Of a stretch of DNA of 12,487 nucleotides, positions 6,950 to 12,487 are shown piece by piece. The notes under the pieces are model-generated. The model saw nothing but the letters and a program-made list of their open reading frames with translations, made no database searches and was not told the DNA's origin. The position numbers and the translations under genes are program-made. Within the stretch, counting starts at the first letter, position 1, and every line of letters begins with the position of its first letter. The stretch spans positions 1 to 12,487 of the forward strand of contig JALGZU010000050.1 in assembly GCA_025774735.1 (NCBI GenBank). The letters are read 5' to 3'. Origin of the DNA: a candidate division LCP-89 bacterium. Lineage in GTDB: Bacteria; Electryoneota; B3-LCP.

Positions 6950-8329
6950 AGCGGAACGAATTCGAATGTACGTATCTTGGTTGTGGATGATGAGGAGCTG
7001 GTCCGGGATTTCCTCGGCGAAGCTCTGACGAGAAATTCATACCTGGTCGATCTGGCGGAGGATGGGAAGCGCGCCAAAACCATTCTAAAGGATGAGACCT
7101 ACGACCTGATCCTCACCGACCTGAAGATGCCAGGGATTACCGGTCTGGACCTCCTGCGCTTCATCAAGGCGCACCACCCGGAGACGCAGGTCATCATGAT
7201 GACCGCTTACGGCACGATCGAAAACGCCGTGGAAGCGATGCGTATCGGGGCGTTTGACTACATCACCAAACCGTTCACTTCCGGCGAAATCGAGTTGGTA
7301 ATGGAACGGGCCCTCGAACACCGGCGCCTGGTCAACGAAAACCGTTTTCTCCGCAACGAGCTCTCCGACAAATACCGCTTCAGCTCAATCATCGGCCAGT
7401 CCAAGCCGATGGAAGAGGTCTTCGAGATCATGAAGATGGTCGCCCCCAACCACACCACGGTTATGATCGAGGGTGAATCCGGCACCGGCAAGGAACTGGT
7501 GGCCAGGGCGATCCACTACAACAGCCTGCGCCGTGAAAAGCCGTTTGTGAAGATCAACTGCGCGGCGCTGCCGGAAGGGCTGATCGAATCGGAGCTTTTC
7601 GGACACGAAAAAGGAGCTTACACTCACGCATTCACACGCTCCCGCGGCAAGTTCGAGCAGGCTAACGGAGGAACCATTCTATTCGATGAAATTGGCGAGA
7701 TGGCGCCAGGTCTGCAGGCCAAGTTGCTGCGCGTGTTGCAGGAGCGCGAATTCGAGCGCATCGGTGGGCAGGAGACTATCCAGGTGGACGTCAGGGTGAT
7801 CGCCACCACCAACCGCAACCTCGAAGAAGAAGTACAAAAAGGCAGATTCCGCAAAGATCTCTACTATCGTCTCAACGTGATCAACGTTCATCTCGCACCC
7901 CTTTCACGCCGACGCGACGATATCCCGCTGCTGGCCCACCATTTTCTCAGGCGTTATTGCGAAGAGTACGGCAAGGACATCAAGGGGATTTCGGAAGAAG
8001 CCGTCAGCTACCTGTGCCGCTCTGAGTGGCCCGGAAACGTGCGCGAGCTGGCCAACCGGGTCGAGCGGGCGGTGGTATTGTGCCGCAATGAGAAGATCGA
8101 TCTGAGCGATCTCCAGGCAGGCAGCCGGTCTTCCGCCAATGCTCTGGATGACTTCCCCCAGGTGCCCGGTACGACTCTGCGCGATTTTGAAAAGTGGCTG
8201 ATCCTGAAAACTCTGATTTCGCAGCGCAGCAACCGGACGAAAACGGCCAAACTGCTGAACATTTCTATCCGCACCCTGCGCAATAAAATCAAGGAGTACC
8301 GCGAGGTGGATGGGGAGGAGATCGCTTAA
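6947..8329 (+). CDS. NtrC-family sigma-54-dependent response regulator (FlrC/FleR/FlgR-like)
   Basis: A 460-residue activator counted from GTG 6947. The receiver domain (about 8-125) has the acidic pair in VVDDEE, phospho-acceptor Asp58 (LTDLKMPG), Thr86 (MTAYG) and Lys108 (TKPF). The AAA+ domain (about 140-365) has Walker A GESGTGKE (176-183), Walker B ILFDEIGEM and the second-region ATTNRNLEEEV, followed by the conserved WPGNVREL segment. The C-terminal Fis-type helix-turn-helix (about 415-455) includes KTAKLLNISIRTLRNKIKEY. The loop that normally reads GAFTGA and contacts sigma-54 reads GAYTHA (223-228), with His for the second Gly. The family uses ATP hydrolysis to open sigma-54 promoter complexes, and a strong sigma-54 promoter lies 135 bases past its stop, before flgB. 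It is probably the phosphorylation partner of the upstream kinase and activator of the basal-body operon. It could also control distant flagellar genes. Confidence 0.9.
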   Translation: MSGTNSNVRILVVDDEELVRDFLGEALTRNSYLVDLAEDGKRAKTILKDETYDLILTDLKMPGITGLDLLRFIKAHHPETQVIMMTAYGTIENAVEAMRIGAFDYITKPFTSGEIELVMERALEHRRLVNENRFLRNELSDKYRFSSIIGQSKPMEEVFEIMKMVAPNHTTVMIEGESGTGKELVARAIHYNSLRREKPFVKINCAALPEGLIESELFGHEKGAYTHAFTRSRGKFEQANGGTILFDEIGEMAPGLQAKLLRVLQEREFERIGGQETIQVDVRVIATTNRNLEEEVQKGRFRKDLYYRLNVINVHLAPLSRRRDDIPLLAHHFLRRYCEEYGKDIKGISEEAVSYLCRSEWPGNVRELANRVERAVVLCRNEKIDLSDLQAGSRSSANALDDFPQVPGTTLRDFEKWLILKTLISQRSNRTKTAKLLNISIRTLRNKIKEYREVDGEEIA

Positions 8330-8386
8330 ACCTTCTCCGCCGGCCCCACATGGGGTCAAATTTGCCGTGCTTCCTGGTTCCAATTT

Positions 8387-8413
8387 TCCCCCCTCTGCGG
8401 GGGATTTTTATTT
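8387..8413 (+). terminator. Intrinsic terminator after the kinase-regulator operon
   Basis: TCCCCC (8387-8392) pairs with GGGGGA (8399-8404) around a 6-base loop, followed by TTTTTATTT (8405-8413). It lies 57 bases after the regulator stop and about 50 bases before the flgB promoter. It therefore separates the regulatory transcript from the structural operon. Confidence 0.75.
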
Positions 8414-8463
8414 CAGGGGCGCGTTTCGTGCTTAGATTGGCTTATCAGGAGGCGATTTTAGCA

Positions 8464-8479
8464 TGGCACGGAGATTGCC
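8464..8479 (+). promoter_or_regulatory. Sigma-54 (-24/-12) promoter of the flgB operon
   Basis: TGGCACG (8464-8470), a 4-base spacer (GAGA) and TTGC (8475-8478) match the sigma-54 consensus TGGCACG-N4-TTGCW through the invariant GG and GC, with exact 10-base spacing between them. Only the final W is missed (C at 8479). Transcription should begin near A8490, giving a leader of about 56 bases before the flgB ATG at 8546. CGTGC/GCACG pentamers recur around it at 8366, 8427, 8466 (inside the promoter) and 8488. TTCGTGC (8425-8431) and GCACGAA (8488-8494) form a dyad across the promoter that might include activator sites. Confidence 0.88.
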
Positions 8480-8545
8480 TTTTCCTTGCACGAATCCCAC
8501 CATAATGTGCACAAAATTGTTATCAAAGAGTCGATTGGGGACAAC

Positions 8546-8959
8546 ATGCTGCGAGAACTTCTGTTCGGCAGGACGCAGATTCCATTACTGACTCGTGGTC
8601 TGGATGCGCTTCACCACAGGCAGGAGGCGATTGCCGAAAACATCGCCAACGCCCAGACGGTGGATTACAAGCGCAAATTGGTTACTTTTGAAGGTGAACT
8701 CCAGAGCGCGCTGAAGCGGAACCAGGAAGGCATTCGGCGCACCCACCCCGGGCATCTGCTGCCCAGCAGGAAGCCGTCCGACGTCCAGGCTAGAATCCGG
8801 AACGCCGATGACCGCATCGACGGGGCCGGTTCCGAAGTGGTCGTCCCCGAAAGAGAGATGGCTGATCTGGCGCAAACCCAGATCAAGTACGAAGCCGAGG
8901 TGAAACTCACCCGCCATCACTTTGAGCTGATCAAGCTGGCCATCAGGGGAACCGGCTAG
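8546..8959 (+). CDS. flgB: Flagellar proximal rod protein FlgB
   Basis: A 137-residue protein of normal FlgB length. The N-terminus carries the rod/hook family signature (LDALHHRQEAIAENIANAQT, residues about 19-38) followed by VDYKRKLVTFEGEL. The C-terminal segment (about 95-137) is the heptad-rich helix that packs in the rod core. The start is ATG 8546, with GGGG (8537-8540) five bases upstream. An in-frame TTG at 8486 lies before the predicted sigma-54 transcription start (about 8490), so it cannot begin the protein if that promoter is used. FlgB forms the proximal rod with FlgC, anchored to the MS ring through FliE, and is exported by the flagellar type III apparatus, so it has no cleaved signal peptide. 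It is the first gene of the flgB-flgC-fliE-fliF-fliG run. Confidence 0.95.
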   Translation: MLRELLFGRTQIPLLTRGLDALHHRQEAIAENIANAQTVDYKRKLVTFEGELQSALKRNQEGIRRTHPGHLLPSRKPSDVQARIRNADDRIDGAGSEVVVPEREMADLAQTQIKYEAEVKLTRHHFELIKLAIRGTG

Positions 8960-9002
8960 AGAGTGGCTGAAACCGGCATGTATACGCTAAATCGAGGGAA
9001 TT

Positions 9003-9497
9003 ATGCCGATCGATGAATTTTTCTCCTCACTGCAGACTTCGGCGTCAGGGTTGGCGGCCAACCGCCGCTGGATGGACACCATCGCAGAAAATCTGGCCAA
9101 CGCCAAGACAACCCGGACCGAAGAGGGGGGACCCTACCGCCGCAAAGTGACGACCTTTAAGGAGGTTCAGGAGACCCTTCTGAGGAACCGGGATTCGCGG
9201 GAACGGAAGATCGATATCCAGAAGACCCACAAGGGCCATATGGTGCCGGAATACAAAGGCACCAGGATGTCCAAAGCCGGCCAGGTGGAAGCCCAGGTGG
9301 TAGAGGAAGAATCGGATTTTCAATGGGTTTACGATCCCGACCACCCCGATGCCAACGCTGACGGCTACGTGGCTTACCCCAACGTCGAGGTGGTGCGGGA
9401 GATGGTGGATCTCATCACCGCGTCCAGGGCTTATGAAGCCAACGTGACGGCCATGAACGCGGCCAAAGCCATGAATAAGAAAGCACTTGATATTTAA
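9003..9497 (+). CDS. flgC: Flagellar proximal rod protein FlgC
   Basis: A 164-residue protein. The N-terminal rod motif has SASGLAANRRWMDTIAENLANAKT (about residues 12-35), then the GGPYRRKVTTF segment typical of FlgC. A middle stretch contains YDPDHPDANADGYVAYPNV, the characteristic FlgC turn. The C-terminus VVREMVDLITASRAYEANV plus a final amphipathic helix (AMNAAKAMNKKALDI) is the rod/hook-family terminal domain. GAGGG (8994-8998) stands four bases before the ATG, and the gene starts 43 bases after flgB. FlgC assembles beside FlgB in the proximal rod. It is a little longer than enterobacterial FlgC, which is common outside the Proteobacteria. Confidence 0.96.
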   Translation: MPIDEFFSSLQTSASGLAANRRWMDTIAENLANAKTTRTEEGGPYRRKVTTFKEVQETLLRNRDSRERKIDIQKTHKGHMVPEYKGTRMSKAGQVEAQVVEEESDFQWVYDPDHPDANADGYVAYPNVEVVREMVDLITASRAYEANVTAMNAAKAMNKKALDI

Positions 9498-9536
9498 GCG
9501 AGAAGAACCATTTAATCGAAGCTGGAGAGAGCCGCG

Positions 9537-9845
9537 ATGACGATGGATGAAATAAGACGGATTCAGTCAATTCTGGAACAGCCGATAACGCCTGAATCCG
9601 AACAGAAGCCTGAAGAAGGCGACAAGGTATCCTTTAAAGAGACTTTGCAGCGCTTCACCAATGATGTCAGCAAGCTCCAACTCGACGCCGAAGAAGCCAC
9701 TCAGAAACTCGTGGCCGGCGACGTCGAGAACATCCACCAGGTCATGGTGGCGATGAGCGAGGCGGACGCCAGTTTCAGGCTGATGATGGAGATGCGCAAC
9801 AAGATACTCGAAGCCTACCGGGAAGTCATGCGCATGCAGGTGTGA
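9537..9845 (+). CDS. fliE: Flagellar hook-basal body protein FliE
   Basis: A 102-residue protein, normal FliE length. The conserved C-terminal half reads SFKETLQRF near residues 30-38, then LDAEEATQKLVAGDVENIHQ, the methionine-rich VMVAMSEADASFRLMMEMRN, and EAYREVMRMQV at the end. This is the classic FliE signature. FliE is the adaptor between the MS ring (FliF) and the proximal rod, and an early export substrate. GGAGAG (9524-9529) lies seven bases before ATG 9537; a second in-frame ATG two codons later is possible. The gene sits between flgC and fliF, matching its structural place and the common flgB-flgC-fliE-fliF gene order. Confidence 0.95.
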   Translation: MTMDEIRRIQSILEQPITPESEQKPEEGDKVSFKETLQRFTNDVSKLQLDAEEATQKLVAGDVENIHQVMVAMSEADASFRLMMEMRNKILEAYREVMRMQV

Positions 9846-9886
9846 TCTATTAAGCATTAACTTCATTCAAACAGAGCGAAGCAGGT

Positions 9887-11476
9887 ATGAGTCCGAACTT
9901 CAATGCTATTCGAGACCAGTTCAAGGAGACCTTCGAACGGTTTACGCCGACACAGAAAGTCAGCCTGGTTACCCTGTCCGCTGTGACGGTCATGGCCATC
10001 CTGGCCTTGCTCATCTGGGCCAACAGACCGCAGTACACGATCCTTTACAACGATCTCAGCAGCACCGATGCCGCCCGCATTCGGGACCAGCTGCAGGATG
10101 AAAAGGTCACCTACCGGCTGAAAGACGGGGGCACCACTATTCTCGTCCCTAAAGACCGTGTGTACGACCTCCGCCTGCAGATGGCCTCCGAAGGTATTCC
10201 CGCCCAGCCGGGCGCCGGTTACGAGATCTTCGACCGCACCAACCTGGGTATGTCCGATTTCGTTCAGAAGCTCAATTACCGGCGAGCCTTGGAGGGTGAA
10301 CTGGGGCGCACGATCTCCAGTCTGGCCGAAGTGGAGAAGGCCCGGGTACACGTGGTGATCCCCGAGCCCGCACTCTTCCGGGCCGACGAGAAAGAGACCA
10401 CCGCCTCGGTCGTTTTGAAGATGAACAGCCGCACACGGCTCGGAGAGGACCAGATTCGCGGCATCGCCATCCTGGTGGCGCGGTCGGTTGAAGGATTGGA
10501 TTCAGAAAACGTGACCATCCTGGATTCCTACGGCAACCTGCTTTCCGGCATGAAATCACCCGATCCGATGCTCGGCCTGACGGCCACGCAAATGGAGCTG
10601 CAGCAGAAGGTCGAAGCCCACTTGGCATCGAAGGCCCAGAGTATGCTGGATGGCGTACTGGGACCGGGACGCTCCATCGTTCGAGTGACCTCGGAACTGG
10701 ACTTCCAGACCATCGAACGCACCAGCGAAGTGTACGATCCGGAGAGCGCCGTGATCCGCTCTGAGGAGAGGACAGAGTCCACCAGCAAAGGTGACGGATC
10801 CCAGGAGATGAACGAAGAGAATTCCCTCTCCAATTATGAGATCAACAAGACCGTAGAGCGTCTTCTCAATTCGGGTGGCTCGATTCTGCGCCTCTCCGTC
10901 GCCGTCATGGTCGACGGGAGCTACCGCGCCGGGGAGGATGGGGTCACAGAATATGTCTCCCGTTCCACCGAAGAGATGACCTCGCTCAGCAATATGGTGC
11001 GAGGCGCCTTGGGTCTACGGGATGAACGGGGTGACATCCTGGAGATCACCAACATCGCTTTCGATAAGCAAACCTTTGAAGAGGTCAGCGATTCCTGGGC
11101 CTCCACACAATACAATGACCTGGTGATCGCCGCCTTGCCGAAAGTTATTTTGGGTGCTGTACTCGTGGTTCTGCTTTTTATGATGCGCGGCTTTCTCAAA
11201 CGCCAGCACAGCCTGGCCAGCCGGGCGCTCCAGAAGGAAAAGCTGATGATGCCGGGCACCGTGGGCAGAGCTCAATTGATGCCGCCGGATGAGAAGCCCT
11301 TCGATCAATCCGGGAAGAGATCGAAACCCAAGGTCGAACTTCCCCCGCTGGACGAGGAGGTCCCTGAGGAAGTGCTGACATCGAAAGCCAAGAAGGAGCA
11401 GTTGATCGGCTTCACCAAGGAGCAGCCGGAGACGGCCACCATGTTGATCCGGACCTGGTTGTCGGAGAGTTCCTGA
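9887..11476 (+). CDS. fliF: Flagellar MS-ring protein FliF
   Basis: A 529-residue membrane protein, usual FliF length. A first transmembrane helix (about 25-44) is followed by PQYTILYNDLSSTDAA and the first ring-building motif, ending GYEIFD and FVQKLNYRRALEGELGRTI (about 105-145). The next motif (VEKARVHVVIPEPALF) begins near residue 148 and ends near VTILDSYGNLLSG. The large periplasmic collar region has the YEINKTVER segment and a low-complexity E/S/N-rich stretch near residues 285-315. A second transmembrane helix lies at about 412-434. The cytoplasmic tail ends with the FliG-binding helix (PETATMLIRTWLSESS). FliF oligomerises into the MS ring, the base for rod, export gate and C-ring. 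Only AGG one base before the ATG resembles a ribosome binding site. The gene begins 41 bases after fliE and is followed by its partner fliG. Confidence 0.96.
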   Translation: MSPNFNAIRDQFKETFERFTPTQKVSLVTLSAVTVMAILALLIWANRPQYTILYNDLSSTDAARIRDQLQDEKVTYRLKDGGTTILVPKDRVYDLRLQMASEGIPAQPGAGYEIFDRTNLGMSDFVQKLNYRRALEGELGRTISSLAEVEKARVHVVIPEPALFRADEKETTASVVLKMNSRTRLGEDQIRGIAILVARSVEGLDSENVTILDSYGNLLSGMKSPDPMLGLTATQMELQQKVEAHLASKAQSMLDGVLGPGRSIVRVTSELDFQTIERTSEVYDPESAVIRSEERTESTSKGDGSQEMNEENSLSNYEINKTVERLLNSGGSILRLSVAVMVDGSYRAGEDGVTEYVSRSTEEMTSLSNMVRGALGLRDERGDILEITNIAFDKQTFEEVSDSWASTQYNDLVIAALPKVILGAVLVVLLFMMRGFLKRQHSLASRALQKEKLMMPGTVGRAQLMPPDEKPFDQSGKRSKPKVELPPLDEEVPEEVLTSKAKKEQLIGFTKEQPETATMLIRTWLSESS

Positions 11477-11517
11477 TTCACAGTAAGTATCAACCGAAAT
11501 TATAACCCTATATCGCC

Positions 11518-12487
11518 ATGTCGCATATACCGACGAAATTAACGTATGAGAGTCTGGATGGATCCCAGAAAGCCGCCATTTTTGTCCTCGCTCTGGGCAC
11601 GGAGGCGACCACGGAGATCTACAAGTTCCTCAACGACGATGAGATGAAACTACTTACGCAGCATATCGCCACGTTGAAGAACATTCCCTCCAACGTCATC
11701 CGCAGCGTGCTGGACGAATTCCATACCATGGTGAAAGCGCAGGAATATATCACTACCGGAGGGATTGGATACGCCCGGGAGTTGCTGGAGGCTTCCGTAG
11801 GGGAGCACAAGGCGATGGACATTGTCAAGAACGTACAGATGTCTCTCCAGGTCAAGGGATTCAATATCCTGCAGGAGGTCGATCCGAACCAGTTGATGGC
11901 TTTCCTGCAAAAGGAGCATCCCCAGACCATCGCCCTGGTGCTGACGCAATTGAATCCCTTGCAGGCTGCCACGGTGCTGATCGACCTGGCGCCACCCATC
12001 CAGGTCGACGTGATGAACCGCCTCTCCAAGATGGAGAGCGTCTCTCCGGAGACGATTCAGGCGGTCGAGCGAGTACTCGAATCGCGCGTCGACTTCTCCC
12101 AGGGAACCCACAAGATCGGTGGAGTCAAGGCTGCGGCGGATATTCTGAACCTGGTCGGCCAGCGTTACGAGAAACACATCATGAACGGTTTAGCTAAGGA
12201 TAATCCCGAACTGGCGAGCGAAATTAAGAACCTGATGTTCGTCTTTGAAGATATCCTCAACCTCGACGACCGTTCTATCCAGAAGATCTTGAAAGAGGTG
12301 GACAATCAAGACCTCTCCTACGCGCTGAAGGCGGTTTCCGAAGAATTGAAGAATAAGATTCTTTCTAACATGTCCAAGCGCGCCTCGGACATCGTGGTGG
12401 AAGAGCTGAAGTTTATGGGGCCCGTTCGACTCAGGGAGGTCGAAGAAGCCCAGCAGAAAATCATTGAGATCATCAGGCGGCTGGAAG
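11518..12487 (+). CDS. fliG: Flagellar motor switch protein FliG, extreme C-terminus off the window
   Basis: The frame is open from ATG 11518 to the right edge: 323 residues plus one base. The family is usually about 330-345 residues, so only the last dozen or so are missing. Visible parts are the FliF-binding N-terminal domain (LDGSQKAAIFVLALG), the FliM-binding EHPQ motif (133-136, in KEHPQTIALVL), the middle-domain GGVKAAADILN, and the C-terminal torque domain (FEDILNLDDRSIQKILKEVD, then SNMSKRA and GPVRLREVEEAQQKI). The torque-helix charges are kept: Lys in ALKAVS, Arg in SKRAS, an acidic pair EE where Escherichia coli has DD, and Arg in GPVR. An intact C-ring rotor subunit is therefore expected. 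No Shine-Dalgarno-like sequence is visible before the ATG, and no better start exists nearby, so translation may depend on the upstream gene or on weak SD usage. Confidence 0.96.
   Translation, partial: MSHIPTKLTYESLDGSQKAAIFVLALGTEATTEIYKFLNDDEMKLLTQHIATLKNIPSNVIRSVLDEFHTMVKAQEYITTGGIGYARELLEASVGEHKAMDIVKNVQMSLQVKGFNILQEVDPNQLMAFLQKEHPQTIALVLTQLNPLQAATVLIDLAPPIQVDVMNRLSKMESVSPETIQAVERVLESRVDFSQGTHKIGGVKAAADILNLVGQRYEKHIMNGLAKDNPELASEIKNLMFVFEDILNLDDRSIQKILKEVDNQDLSYALKAVSEELKNKILSNMSKRASDIVVEELKFMGPVRLREVEEAQQKIIEIIRRLE

Noticed and set aside
8344..8355. CCCC-ACAT-GGGG hairpin just after the regulator gene as a terminator
   Set aside because: The stem is only four base pairs and no T-run follows. 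The hairpin at 8387-8404 with its T-tract is the better terminator.
11650..12177. Minus-strand frame of 175 codons inside fliG
   Set aside because: It is fully antisense to FliG, whose motifs are unmistakable. No promoter or ribosome binding site was seen for it.

Overview
The window is most likely chromosomal DNA from a flagellated, Gram-negative bacterium of the FCB superphylum, or a related candidate phylum of the Zixibacteria/KSB1/Latescibacteria kind. Two things suggest this. The large minus-strand peptidase ends in a type IX secretion-like C-terminal sorting/FlgD-like domain with the PNPFNP signature, which is common in those phyla. The plus strand carries a full flagellar basal-body gene run under sigma-54 control. 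The phylum is inferred; no rRNA or other phylogenetic marker is present.

Left half (1-5232, minus strand): two genes for exported proteins point leftward. Upstream is a 1373-residue gingipain-family (C25) peptidase with propeptide, catalytic domain, several beta-sandwich domains and a sorting domain. Its catalytic His position reads Tyr. After a 67-base gap comes a membrane-anchored or secreted BNR/Asp-box (sortilin/VPS10-like) beta-propeller protein that runs off the left edge. The two could be co-transcribed.

Centre (5233-5659): a divergent, partly AT-rich intergenic region. It holds candidate promoters for both directions, an AT-rich inverted repeat and a hairpin in the presumed leader of the rightward operon.

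Right half (5660-12487, plus strand): a soluble PAS-containing histidine kinase and an NtrC-type sigma-54 activator form a FlrB/FlrC (FleS/FleR, FlgS/FlgR)-like pair. They are followed by an intrinsic terminator and then a near-perfect -24/-12 sigma-54 promoter. That promoter precedes flgB-flgC-fliE-fliF-fliG (proximal rod, rod-MS ring adaptor, MS ring, motor switch); fliG is cut by the right edge about a dozen residues before its expected end. The simplest reading is that the kinase phosphorylates the regulator, which activates sigma-54 RNA polymerase at the flgB promoter to switch on early basal-body genes.

Nothing here is clearly a new system. The points most worth a second look are the Tyr at the catalytic His position of the C25 peptidase, the GAYTHA variant of the sigma-54-contacting GAFTGA loop, and the compact regulator-terminator-sigma-54-promoter-basal body arrangement.
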